Both the position numbers and the translations under genes were made by a program. A stretch of DNA of 64,000 nt, taken from positions 16,580,600-16,644,599 of the forward strand of contig NC_086370.1 of the NCBI RefSeq assembly GCF_036324505.1, in the 5' to 3' direction. The stretch's first letter is position 1. Every line of letters starts with the position of its first letter. This document shows positions 57,401 to 64,000 of the stretch, piece by piece. This DNA is from Eleginops maclovinus (lineage: Eukaryota > Chordata > Actinopteri > Perciformes > Eleginopidae). The notes below the pieces were generated by a model that was given only the letters and a program-made list of their open reading frames with translations, did no database searches and was not told where the DNA came from.

Positions 57401-58165
57401 CCCACTCTTATCCTCTACATGATCAATTATGCTCCAGACTACATGCATTGAAGTTTAAAATATTCTCAGCGTAGAAGCAATTTAAGTCTGATTCATCATA
57501 TTTTCTTTAGCAAATCTGAGCTGACAGCAGGATCTCTTCCTTGATGAATTTACTGCCAGGTTATTAGTTATTTGGGCGAACAGGAAAATTGGCTTCACGC
57601 AGCTTTATACAAATCCCTGAATTTAAACTACTGACACAGTTGAGAGATAAAAGTGCCACCTTTTGAATAGACCCGTGTCTGCACAATCTGAACGACCCCA
57701 CTTGTCACGGCGATCTTATCCGCCCTCCATCACCAGCTCAGCGTTGTGTGGAGCGGCCATGTTCCTCAGAGACAACAGGGGGCTTTTTAACAAAGATGCA
57801 CTGCTGAAGAATTCATAATTAAGTTTAAAAGCTTTCAGAAACCATTTGATCTTCCAGTAGAGAGATTCGAGAGGAAGCGAGAATGAACTTTGAGTTGTTT
57901 AGTTGATGTTGTAGAGTTATTTCTTCACCCCGCAATCATTGTCATGTAGATAAAGCACGAATTTCACAGACGTTGTTTGCAAAGACTCTTTAATTTCCAA
58001 ATCCTTAAAAATAAGCGATTGTGTTGTGCATGTGATGTCAAAGCAAAAACCTTTTCCTGTATTTATCCTCTTTTTGTTTTTTTCTGCACATGTTTTTCAG
58101 GGGGAATTGGAAGAAATATGGAGAGAATTGTCACAAGGGAATTTCCAAATTGTACTAATGTCTAA
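23764..58165 (+). CDS. sorcs3: SorCS-family VPS10-domain sorting receptor, SORCS3-like (27 coding exons, 1246 aa)
   Basis: Type I membrane receptor that, by family knowledge, sorts neuronal cargo between Golgi, endosomes and the surface. Joining 27 exons at GT-AG sites gives 3741 nt with no internal stop. Seen in order: signal peptide (1-28, A-Q-A cleavage motif); propeptide to R-V-K-R149; Vps10p propeller from about residue 207 with Asp-box-like motifs near 256, 304, 344, 540, 617 and 659; ten-cysteine module with Cys 719, 736, 753, 768, 770, 777, 789, 804, 824, 839; PKD domain with DFGDG at 883-887; membrane-proximal domain 936-1149; transmembrane helix about 1150-1168; tail 1169-1246 ending NCTNV. 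The NVWFLD segment, the KIPWI juxtamembrane segment and the C-terminus fit SORCS3 better than SORCS1 or SORCS2. Mammalian SORCS3 is about 1220 residues. Introns range from 108 bp to 12.2 kb. The smaller ones hold nothing I recognise beyond the repeats listed. Paralogue a or b is undetermined. Confidence 0.93.
25267..25283. repeat. Short (AC)n repeat in intron 1
   Basis: About eight AC units followed by ATGCACAC. Confidence 0.9.
31341..31360. repeat. (TA)n simple repeat in intron 1
   Basis: Run of about ten TA units. Confidence 0.9.
36696..36763 (+). CDS. sorcs3: sorcs3 coding exon 2
   Basis: Residues 233-255, beginning VILILTKLYDFNLG and ending in SSLW plus a split Arg codon. This is the canonical continuation of the SorCS propeller. 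Acceptor TTGTAG|GTG and donor GAG|GTAAGT, phase 2. Confidence 0.95.
36764..40039 (+). other. sorcs3: sorcs3 intron 2 (3.3 kb)
   Basis: Bounded by GTAAGT and TCCAG. AT-rich, with no recognisable exon, RNA gene or mobile element. Confidence 0.85.
40040..40139 (+). CDS. sorcs3: sorcs3 coding exon 3
   Basis: Residues 255-288. Contains the Asp-box-like SSDYGSTY and the conserved segment LNDKVGSRTVLSYLYVCPTN. Acceptor TGTCCAG, donor AAG|GTCAGC, phase 0. Confidence 0.95.
40302..40460 (+). CDS. sorcs3: sorcs3 coding exon 4
   Basis: Residues 289-341. Reads IMMLSDPEVES, the Asp-box SSDEGASF and SLLFHPAQENWILAYSH, all propeller signatures of the SorCS family. Flanked by introns of only 162 and 171 bp. 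Donor AAG|GTAGCT, phase 0. Confidence 0.95.
40632..40705 (+). CDS. sorcs3: sorcs3 coding exon 5
   Basis: Residues 342-366. Reads LYSSMDFGRKWQLVHDN through GRFYW, with a propeller Asp-box (S-M-D-F-G-x-x-W). Donor TG|GTATGA splits the Trp codon, phase 2. The frame stays open into intron 5 until about 40884, which I take as chance. Confidence 0.95.
41499..41563 (+). CDS. sorcs3: sorcs3 coding exon 6
   Basis: Residues 366-388. Reads AVMGLDRESDVVHIETRIAK, matching the family's GLDKEADLVHMEVRT segment. Acceptor TTTCAAG|GGCG, donor GCC|GTGAGT, phase 1. Confidence 0.93.
42204..42322 (+). CDS. sorcs3: sorcs3 coding exon 7
   Basis: Residues 388-427. Contains the conserved Cys pair in YVKCRAQRC and ends MVVQDEYVFTQ, a strongly conserved propeller blade. 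Acceptor CCACAG, donor CAG|GTTTGA, phase 0. The middle, GNKLYLFPGYVD, is comparatively diverged. Confidence 0.94.
42323..43993 (+). other. sorcs3: sorcs3 intron 7 (1.7 kb)
   Basis: Bounded by GTTTGA and CAAAG. No exon or repeat family that I recognise. Two open frames near 42390-42600 are on opposite strands of the same DNA and look like chance. Confidence 0.8.
43994..44083 (+). CDS. sorcs3: sorcs3 coding exon 8
   Basis: Residues 428-457. Reads VTKSGRASYFVSYMRESF and KLPKYCLPK. The Cys at residue 454 is Ser in the family members I remember (PKYSLPK). Donor AAG|GTAAGC, phase 0. Confidence 0.94.
44314..44493 (+). CDS. sorcs3: sorcs3 coding exon 9
   Basis: Residues 458-517. Carries the very conserved DMHIISTDEKQVFAAVQEWN, then a sequon in QNNTYSLYISDSPGVYFTL. 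This is one of the surest diagnostic segments of a SorCS Vps10p domain. Acceptor CTCCAG, donor AAG|GTGTGA, phase 0. Confidence 0.96.
44755..45285. mobile_element. Degenerate copy of the TTACTTAAGTA-type teleost repeat in intron 9
   Basis: Has GAACATTTACTTTACATAAG, ACTTGTACTTGAATTGATT and a terminal AAATACTTCCACCACTGC. This is the same vocabulary as the element near 340-690. Boundaries are approximate. Confidence 0.45.
45426..45572 (+). CDS. sorcs3: sorcs3 coding exon 10
   Basis: Residues 518-566. Reads VEGINGMYLANKLLD and the Asp-box-like TYNKGQTWALLPAP, ending HCIL. Acceptor CTTCCTAG, donor CTG|GTGAGC, phase 0. Confidence 0.95.
46439..46541 (+). CDS. sorcs3: sorcs3 coding exon 11
   Basis: Residues 567-601. 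Reads PFCSLHLHLEMSENPYTSG, continuing the Cys pair HC...PFC begun in exon 10, and ends GIIVAT. Acceptor TTGACAG, donor ACAG|GTAGAG, phase 1. Confidence 0.95.
46905..46981 (+). CDS. sorcs3: sorcs3 coding exon 12
   Basis: Residues 601-626. Reads GNIGTELSSTNLGMFI and the Asp-box TSDAGNSWRQ. Acceptor TACTCAG, donor CAG|GTGGGT, phase 0. The following intron is only 108 bp. Confidence 0.95.
47090..47181 (+). CDS. sorcs3: sorcs3 coding exon 13
   Basis: Residues 627-657. Reads IFDEEHNVWFLDNGGALLAV then PTPIRHLW. The NVWFLD wording is the SORCS3 version; SORCS1 has SVLYLD as I recall. Donor ATG|GTAGGT splits the Trp codon, phase 2. Confidence 0.95.
47991..48098 (+). CDS. sorcs3: sorcs3 coding exon 14
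   Basis: Residues 657-693. Asp-box SLDEGKKWDRHSF, then PLYVDGVLMEPESDNHII. Acceptor has a long T-rich tract ending CCTCAAG. Donor CAC|GTAAGC, phase 2. Confidence 0.93.
48319..48436 (+). CDS. sorcs3: sorcs3 coding exon 15: end of propeller, first Cys of ten-cysteine module
   Basis: Residues 693-732. Reads FFGHFSHRSEWQLIKIDYK, then KRC (Cys719, first of the ten-cysteine module) and DYQTWQLHNK. Acceptor TTCCAG, donor AAG|GTAACA, phase 0. Confidence 0.95.
48598..48731 (+). CDS. sorcs3: sorcs3 coding exon 16: ten-cysteine module
   Basis: Residues 733-777. Reads GEPCVMGEKQIYMKRRPGNR and SEPCLCTAYDFEC, with Cys 736, 753, 768, 770 and 777. Acceptor GATAG, donor ATG|GTAATG splits Cys777, phase 2. 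Confidence 0.95.
49313..49426 (+). CDS. sorcs3: sorcs3 coding exon 17: ten-cysteine module
   Basis: Residues 777-815. Reads CDYGWERQTNGKCSPAFWFN with Cys 777, 789 and 804, ending in the sequon-bearing FLNSTG. Acceptor TTGGCAG, donor AGG|GTAAGT, phase 2. Confidence 0.95.
49900..50000 (+). mobile_element. 3' end of a teleost retroposon in intron 17
   Basis: AAATTCCTTGTATCTGTAAA followed by CTTGGTAATAAAACC and a repeated ATTCTGATTCTGAT tail is the typical 3' terminus of a widespread fish LINE or SINE. Only the tail remains. Confidence 0.5.
50102..50273 (+). CDS. sorcs3: sorcs3 coding exon 18: end of ten-cysteine module, start of PKD domain
   Basis: Residues 815-872. Reads GYRKVLSNNC (Cys824) and KRQVCRPRPPRGLRLS (Cys839), completing the ten cysteines. 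The first PKD strand SATVGSNVTFMLYL follows. Donor GAC|GTGAGA, phase 0. Confidence 0.95.
50919..51105 (+). CDS. sorcs3: sorcs3 coding exon 19: PKD domain core
   Basis: Residues 873-935. Shows the PKD signature: IQLDFGDGIKIIYSN, then HIYRATGIYRVTAMAEN and FLHIT. Acceptor GTCCACAG, donor CCA|GTATGT, phase 1. Confidence 0.95.
51405..51538 (+). CDS. sorcs3: sorcs3 coding exon 20
   Basis: Residues 935-979. Reads SPVERVYLSAPIVAIRGKEV and VVWPSHIRTLTFFWWFHNSS. The first residue is Ser where family members, as I recall, have Cys (CPVEHVH). Acceptor GCCTCAG, donor GAG|GTGAGA, phase 0. Confidence 0.94.
51892..52015 (+). CDS. sorcs3: sorcs3 coding exon 21
   Basis: Residues 980-1021. Reads PIITLEGSVSYTF then KVTVQVASGSTILQDSKVL, a second PKD-like beta-sandwich segment. 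Acceptor AATCCAG, donor AAG|GTGAGT, phase 1. Confidence 0.94.
52328..52440 (+). CDS. sorcs3: sorcs3 coding exon 22
   Basis: Residues 1021-1058. Contains the hallmark LSFSPTLDEHNPDIPEWRED and IGRVVRTALSQ of the SorCS membrane-proximal region. Acceptor TTTTGCAG, donor CAG|GTACAT, phase 0. Confidence 0.95.
53063..53197 (+). CDS. sorcs3: sorcs3 coding exon 23
   Basis: Residues 1059-1103. Reads VSGVSEDQLLVSMYPGLPST then AELFILPDEH, followed by a polar linker. Acceptor GGCTGCAG, donor AGG|GTAAGA, phase 0. Confidence 0.94.
53330..53420. repeat. Fragment of a common teleost repeat (ATGCTAAGCTAAGCTAA) in intron 23
   Basis: The phrase CATTATGCTAAGCTAAGCTA followed by an ACATGCAGACATAAG-like run is one I associate with an abundant fish dispersed repeat. 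Short fragment; class unknown. Confidence 0.4.
53593..53692 (+). CDS. sorcs3: sorcs3 coding exon 24
   Basis: Residues 1104-1137. Reads ISDIFVTALNQGLIQFELKA then IVVYMTQQTL, matching the family's LNQNLVQFELKPGVQV segment. Acceptor CTTATTAG, donor TTGG|GTAAGT, phase 1. Confidence 0.94.
54561..54666 (+). CDS. sorcs3: sorcs3 coding exon 25: transmembrane helix
   Basis: Residues 1137-1172. Reads APLVDSNSIHSG, then the hydrophobic helix AMLMLLTVVLVGLGAFFIY (about 1150-1168), then the basic stop-transfer KFKR. Acceptor CTTTCAG, donor AAG|GTGTGT, phase 2. Confidence 0.96.
54784..54944 (+). CDS. sorcs3: sorcs3 coding exon 26: cytoplasmic tail
   Basis: Residues 1172-1226. Reads KIPWIHVQTEDSREKDPEV and KVKLSEFPSPKELMEKELEA, parallel to the SORCS3 tail. 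The mammalian acidic dileucine (EELL) appears here as KELM. Acceptor TTTGCTAG, donor AGTG|GTACGT, phase 1. Confidence 0.94.
54945..58100 (+). other. sorcs3: sorcs3 intron 26 (3.2 kb)
   Basis: Separates the main tail exon from the short terminal exon. The frame runs from exon 26 into the intron for 16 codons to a TAA at 54992-54994, so retention would give a different short tail. Contains a degenerate teleost repeat at about 55040-55300. The remainder is AT-rich with no clear exon. Confidence 0.8.
55040..55300. mobile_element. Degenerate TTACTTAAGTA-type repeat fragment in intron 26
   Basis: Fragments such as AAATATAAAGTACTCAATG and AGTAACTAAGAATTGTACTT resemble the elements at 340 and 44755 but are more decayed. 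Confidence 0.3.
58101..58165 (+). CDS. sorcs3: sorcs3 coding exon 27: C-terminus and stop
   Basis: Residues 1226-1246 then TAA. Reads GGIGRNMERIVTREFPNCTN and a final Val. The last residues T-N-V form a class I PDZ ligand, equivalent to T-S-V of mammalian SORCS3, which is reported to bind PICK1. Acceptor TTTTTCAG. The closing phase 1 join confirms the frame. Confidence 0.94.
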
Positions 58166-59604
58166 GACACTGTTACCGAGTGAGTACAGATTGTTGTGTT
58201 ACAATTGTTCTGAAATTGTTTGCTTTGTTAGCATTGATTTTAGTTCAGTTTTTTACAATTCATCTCACGCTTATAGCTGCTATCATTTAGTCATGTTTTT
58301 CACTCACGTGGATAGAGTAGGTATCTATAATACTTGATGAAGATCAATCCACCGAGTTAGACTCAAGGGCCTCTAGTTTGAGAGCGGTGAATTAAAGAAA
58401 TTGGCTTATAATGTTAGAGAGCAAAAAATGTCCAATTAGCATCCAGAGCGACTAGCTTTATGTCAAACAGAGGATGTATTGCTAATAAGAGTACTTTATG
58501 AATAATCAGCTGCAAATATGTATGAATTCTTCACTGCTTGTGGCAAATCATCATTTTTCTTAATTATGTGAAACAAAGGATAGGAAAACGGAACCAAAAA
58601 GCTATTAAGTAAACAATCAAATGAGAAAAGTACAATTAATTTAATGGGTCAGTACAAGAGAAAGGATGTATTGGCTTTACTGTGTAAAAGTCTGATAGTT
58701 ATGTTGAGTTATGTTGAATTCAGCATTTAATGACAGGAGATGATAATGTCCTACTAAAAGGACATTAAGCCCCTCGAGGAACATTATAATACAGGGATAA
58801 AAATTATACAAAATGTTAATGTTATAAAAGTGTTTCCCTCTACAACACAAAATGAACCAACCAGCTATAAAATTTGTCAAGTGTTACATTTGTATTTTGT
58901 TTCCATAATTTGATCATTTTCTTTATATCCCTAATAGAGGTACAACCCACAAAAACAAAAGTCGTCTGTTATGGCAGAACACATCTTCTTTGCCTTCATA
59001 CAATAAATACAACATTTAATTCATTATTTTCTAATGTTTAATAAACAATTCAACTTTAAGCTCCGGATAAACATGAGCATTTCCCGCTCTTTTACTAGAG
59101 GTCTTTGAGTTGTAAATATACACTTATGAATATTTATATACAAATGTCAAAATCTGACTGTTGTGAATGGTTTTAAGAAATAAATACGTAGAAGGCTCTG
59201 TAAGGTAACACGGTGCTTTCAATGACTGTCTCAGAAGATCGCTGAAAAAGGACAGTCTGGCCTTAGAGGGGGAAATAATGTAAACTTGTACATAGAAGAA
59301 GAAGGAATGTAAAGAGTACCGTCATCCTACTTTCGCCTCTCTGAACAGGCAGTGTTTCTAAGACCGTCAGTCTGACAACAAGCTGTTTGTCCTCTCTTTT
59401 TTTATTTCTTTTTTACAGTAGCATGCCCTAATTATCTGTGATAAAAGATAAAAGTAATACATTAGGGTGAGCGAGTACTGTGTATATACCATGGTTGGTT
59501 TTAAAGTTTACACATTAAACAAATTATTAAACACCTTGTCTAATAGTCTAGTTGTGCAATTGCCAAAAGTTGTGCATGATATGATATTGTTCATTTTTGT
59601 CTAA

Positions 59605-59635
59605 TATATATATACAGTATATATATATATATATT
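59605..59635. repeat. (TA)n palindromic repeat in the sorcs3 3' UTR
   Basis: Two TA runs flanking ACAGTATA, self-complementary and able to fold as a hairpin. It lies shortly before the poly(A) signal at 59694. Confidence 0.85.
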
Positions 59636-59693
59636 GTCTTGTTTTGAATCATATTTCTTACTGTGAACAAATTGCCATTTTAAAATTGTTCAA

Positions 59694-59699
59694 AATAAA
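59694..59699 (+). terminator. sorcs3: Poly(A) signal AATAAA, probable sorcs3 mRNA end
   Basis: Canonical hexamer about 1.53 kb after the stop, followed by a T- and GT-rich stretch (GTTTTTGTG) typical of a downstream element. Two earlier hexamers make the exact end uncertain. Confidence 0.5.
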
Positions 59700-59715
59700 T
59701 GTATTTTTATATGGA

Positions 59716-62700
59716 ATTATGTTTTTGTGATTTTGCATTCACTCGCAGTATATCTTTTGATGATGATTTGTGTATATATAGTTTACAGTCGTTTGTTTCC
59801 TGACCAAAGGATGCAAAGACAGACCGCATGTCATATTCAGAGTTATCTAAAACTCAGGTGCCTTGCAGCAGCCAGTGTCACACGTTTAATGATCCCTCAG
59901 AGGCTCTGAAGTCACTTTAATGGGCAGAAGTGTGATAACACCCATGTGAAGATTCCCATCCGACACTTTGACTGAGCTTCTTTTTACCTCTATCACGCCA
60001 TCACTCAAGTTTCCAGTTACAGATGGTTTCGATTTAATGGAACAATTACTGAGGATGTAGTCAAGTGATGAGATTTTGTAAAGAAGAACTGCTGGCGTTA
60101 GTGTTGCTTATTCTCCATCCTCAGAGAAAGAAGAACAGGAAGGTGAAAGAAAGAGATAGAAAGGTTGGACGGTGTGGCTGATTGGCAGAAATGATTCTTT
60201 TCCCACAAAGATGCAGCAACATGGTCCTTGTTTCACTGTTTTGCATTTTTTTTTTTGCTTCAAATTGCACACCAATCTTCATCACTCCAACAGCCACCAA
60301 CGCCCCGAGAGTCTTATTCTTGCTCGTGCTCTCAGTCTGAATTAACACCAAGGCCTTTCTCTAACTGCCCTGGGATGTTCGGTGGTGCACAATCAAATTG
60401 AACGGTGACAATCCCTAATGGATGATTCGCTGCAGCCAGACACTAATGTAGCACTCAATGAAAGGAAACATGCTCATCAATTTCACACTGTGGCTAACAC
60501 AATATTGCTGTGGGTTATTGTTGTGGGACATTTTTCATTCAAGGTGTTACCCAGTCTGGGAAAGTCTTCCACCATTGTGTGCGTGTGTGTGTTGATTTCC
60601 TGGAGAGGGGATAATTAATTTGTTGCACGGTGGGAGAGCCAAGGAACCAGCCCATTAGAATCTCTCCAGGCTACTTGGTGCTTTTCATTGTCCTGCCGCT
60701 CGGACCCATTGTGTAATGCAAATGACTGCACTGAAACTTTGAGCACGCTAAGCAACACGTGTTAGAGAACAAGGCAGGAAAGAAACAAAAAAAGTGTGCC
60801 TGGTGATCAAAATTACCAACATGAGTCATAGTTTCGCACTTCATGAAGTCTTAATTGATTAAATCAAAGGTCAAACTGAACTAAGTCCTGCGGTGAACTA
60901 CATGGATTCATGGATTTAACACACCACAAAGAAATAAACCACTTTTTGCTTTTAGAAATGAGTTTACTCGACAGCCACGCTACATGAATACTGTTTCTGC
61001 TTTATTCCGCAACCATGGTTACTTCTGCAAGATCAAATGAAAAACACAGTAACAACCCACTGGATAATCAAGTCACATGTAATGAATGAGATGTCGAGCC
61101 TTTGAGAATCAAAAAAAAAAACACTGCAGTTCACATTCCTAACAAGTCAGTTTTCTGCCTAATTCAAACACATTTGAAATATCTTGGTGAAAAGAAAAAA
61201 CATCATGCAATTCTGTTTACAATCGTATTCACAGTTTGATTATTGGGAATTGACGAAAGGTTTGTTAAATAAATAATAAGCATACAATAAAACTGATGGT
61301 GTGGAAGGACAGCGTTCGCCCCATTGAAGAGGAAGAGTTTATTTATGCTTCAGGCTCAATCGCACGATGGGAGGGAAGTAGTATGGAGAAGCCTCTAGTC
61401 AATTTGTCTTACTGACATATGATGCTGACAACACTTAAAAAGAAAAGTTTGATGAAGAATAACTTCAGTACTTATCCCAAAGAGACAGCGGCTGACCAAA
61501 GCTCTGTGCGTAGGCTGAGCCTTGTTGACAGGAGATACGTCTTCTCTATCTCTGTGTCCCTCGCAGCAAAGAACATGAACAAATCTGCAGCCTTTTGTCC
61601 ACTGAGTCCTTGGGGGTAAACCTAGAACAGACTGCAGGCTCCTCTGCGTTCCTGTAAACCGAGGGAAATGCCAAGTGGAGATGCTGGTATCACTGTGGTA
61701 GATAAACAGTCCAGAATAAATACAAATGAGAGGATATTTCTCCATCTAAACCCGCTGTTGTTTTAGTGTTGTCTGTGAGAAGGCACCACAGCCTTCACAG
61801 GGGAATCAGTTCAAAGAAACAACAAAACACATGGGAATCCTTTTGTAACTGTGTCAAGGAAACATGTCTTTTAACTAAAACCAAACAAATAGTTAATCCA
61901 TCATGAACTAACTAAAGAAAATTCAGATTTAGCATTTTCATTACTGAATTGCAGCGTGTGTTCTCTGCTTCTTTGTTAACATGGGAATTATTCAGAAAAT
62001 GTACAATACGTTTTCCATGAAAACCGGAATGTACAAGAAAAGTTCTGGGCCACAAATCAGTAGGAATCACAAGTTTAGAAGTCATCGCACTGATTTACAG
62101 CCAAATAAGACGTATAAGACTGCAGCTGCAACAATAACCATATGCATGATTTAGACAGATCTGTGTATAATCTGTTTCTAAGTAGGTTTCACATTTATTC
62201 ATGATAGCATTCATTCCTGTGTCACTAAAATGACGTGTGCGAGTCTCCTAAACAAGAGGCATTGCTCAGTTTCCCACCTACTGTATACACCTATCTGGTT
62301 TATCCACTTTAATCTTCTGTTCTTTTTTTTGTTATGACATATAAAACATGTTGAGCTGCAAAGAGACAGGCTTGATGGAGTACGCCGATCTGGGACTTGG
62401 AGCCCTCCATCTCCTGGATATTGCAAGCTTTCATTTGATGAGAATCTGGTGATAAGATGTACTGATTGTACAGAGCTTAATGAATCTGCTTCCCTCACTG
62501 TCTTACTCAGATAAGCTGTTTCCACATCGTCAAACAAAGTAAACTTCACAAACACAAGCCCAAAGAACAGAAATAGGAGCATTTTTTCATATATTATTAT
62601 ACATCACTTCTGTCCCGCTGTTTGATATTTTCATATTTGAGCAAATGCAGCCGTAACCAGCTGAAACAAATAGCGTTCACTACTTACATTATGGATGTAC

Positions 62701-62954
62701 ATTATTTACATAAAAAGATCAATGTCCTTGCAAAAATACAAGTATTTTCAGTCAAAAAGTGTCCCTTTTCAAGAAGCAAGTATAAATCTGTACAGTTTCC
62801 TCAGAGGGATTAGGCAGCACAGTGTGAACTGGTCCATCCATGCATGGGTAGCAAAACACTCGAGACCATTCATTGTGACCGTGGTTTCATAGCTTGCTGG
62901 AAGTAACTGCCAAGGAAGATGTATTGCTTTCGAGTTGGTCATAGACTCTCAACA
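59716..62954. other. Downstream intergenic DNA, possibly including the 3' UTR of a minus-strand gene
   Basis: No convincing exon. If the minus-strand terminal exon at 62955 is real, its 3' UTR would lie here, with candidate reverse poly(A) signals (TTTATT on the + strand) near 62194 and 61337. A minus-strand open frame at 62211-62582 starts with a hydrophobic signal-like stretch but is otherwise unrecognised. Confidence 0.45.
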
Positions 62955-63013
62955 TTAAAACACATGGGGCGCTTCATCAGAGAGCTTGATGTCTGTGTGA
63001 GATGGCAGGTAGC
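62955..63013 (-). CDS. Possible terminal coding exon of an unidentified minus-strand gene
   Basis: On the minus strand a long pyrimidine tract (CTCTTTCCTTTCTTCTCCC) ends TTGTCAG and is followed by an open stretch YLPSHTDIKLSDEAPHVF and TAA, entered in phase 1. A good acceptor joined to a balanced, non-repetitive open stretch resembles a last exon. I do not recognise the protein. A donor-like CAG|GTAAGT lies at about 63278 on the same strand, but in the phase required its frame is open for only about ten codons upstream, so the pairing is unproven. If real, it would be transcribed towards sorcs3. Confidence 0.3.
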
Positions 63014-64000
63014 CTGACAAGGGAGAAGAAAGGAAAGAGACAGGTGGAAGTTTATGTTTTCCCATTTGCATACGGCTGTATTTTTGCAGGCAAACACATT
63101 TATATTGGATTGGTCGATTGTTTAGAAGTAAATCAACTGGAACCTCGTAGATAGTTCTTGATGAAAATGCTTTCACCACTCCGCTACTTTCCTGATGCAC
63201 TAATTATTTTATTGGGTCAAATAATTCACCTAGACATTCTCATCACTTTAGCTCGCAATTGATTATGCTTTACTTACCTGTGAATACTAATACCTTGCTG
63301 TGACAAACTCAGGTTGGCAAATACATAAATATACTGCACATAACAAGAACTGTATCTTGGCACCTCCTTTATGATAATAAAGGGAGGGGGGAGGGTGGCA
63401 TCAGCACTTAACAACAGCTGAATACCAAGTATCTCTTTCCTGTCAGTGCATTTTGTAACTCAGCTTTTGTAAAAACTGTGTTATTCATAGTCATTTCACA
63501 CACTCTACAATAACCCTGTTTCCTCTTAACCCTTGTGTGCCTTTACTGTATGTATAACTATATGAATTGTAAAATAATTCCAGTTTAAAAAGTCTCAGAA
63601 ACTATTATCAGGTTAAAGAATGGTCACATTAGCCGTCTGTTCAATCAAGCTGCCAAGACTCAGCCCCTAAACAAGGAGGCAGTGTCACAATTTCGGTTTG
63701 GTAATGAGCATTTTCTAAGCAGTCATCAAACTGTGAGAGGTTTATGAGAGCAATGCTGAAGTTTATACTCTGGTAGAGTTATACTGAACAGAAAAAGTTG
63801 ATTGCACATTGCCAGGTAGTTTGTTTTTATTTGTGTGCCATGCCAGCCGTTTTTGACTATCCCACATGGAATAACAAGACACTGCCAACTTTTTAAAGCA
63901 TGACTTACCATTATATGTACTCTTAAATAACCTAAATGGCAGAAAAGCTGTACACAAAATCAGAGAGAAAAAGTAAAGAAACTATAAAAGATTAAAAGTT
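63014..64000. other. Unassigned DNA at the window end
   Basis: AT-rich, with a donor-like CAGGTAAGT on the minus strand at about 63278 and a short G-rich run near 63385-63400. No exon can be supported. Confidence 0.5.

Larger units (their letters stand above)
58166..59715 (+). other. sorcs3: Probable sorcs3 3' untranslated region
   Basis: AT-rich sequence from the stop codon to the most plausible poly(A) site. AATAAA signals occur at 59002-59007, 59179-59184 and 59694-59699, so shorter forms are possible. The end is inferred from the last signal. Confidence 0.5.

Noticed and set aside
23764..58165. Identification as SORCS1 or SORCS2 rather than SORCS3
   Set aside because: The C-terminal PNCTNV, NVWFLD and KIPWI segments fit SORCS3 as I remember it. 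SORCS1 differs at these places. A tree with both fish duplicates would settle it.
61395..61745. 116-codon minus-strand open frame with an acceptor-like sequence nearby
   Set aside because: Alternative frames give competing short open stretches, there is no donor in a matching phase and no recognised family. Not enough to call an exon.

Overview
The window looks like a piece of a teleost fish genome, probably a spiny-rayed (percomorph) fish. It is AT-rich, carries long (CA)n/(GT)n microsatellites and tRNA-derived SINEs of fish type, and holds one multi-exon vertebrate gene with short introns. I saw no bacterial operons, CRISPR arrays, phage or viral genes, and no previously undescribed system.

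The one well-supported gene is a complete VPS10-domain sorting receptor of the SorCS family on the + strand. Its 27 coding exons run from 23764 to 58165, every junction is a GT-AG intron, and the reading frame stays open throughout, giving 1246 residues. It is most like SORCS3. The order is signal peptide, propeptide with an R-V-K-R furin site, Vps10p beta-propeller with Asp-box motifs, ten-cysteine module, PKD domain, membrane-proximal domain, one transmembrane helix and a 78-residue tail ending in a class I PDZ ligand. The family sorts neuronal receptors between endosomes and the surface. Whether this is the a or b fish duplicate cannot be told from the window.

Layout: 1-23700 is upstream intergenic DNA with SINEs, microsatellites, a diverged tandem duplication and long featureless stretches. 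Exon 1 is followed by a 12.2-kb intron 1, a 3.3-kb intron 2, a dense exon cluster (40040-54944), a 3.2-kb last intron and a short terminal coding exon. The 3' UTR probably ends just after a poly(A) signal at 59694. From about 59716 to the end the DNA is mostly unassigned. A possible terminal coding exon of an unidentified minus-strand gene at 62955-63013 would make a convergent neighbour.

The points most worth a second look are: a strong splice acceptor just upstream of the start codon (hinting at a non-coding 5' exon), a gained and a lost cysteine in the ectodomain, a weakened dileucine signal with a retained PDZ motif in the tail, a potential alternative tail by intron-26 retention, and the possible minus-strand exon. 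Comparisons to mammalian proteins are from memory, not from an alignment.
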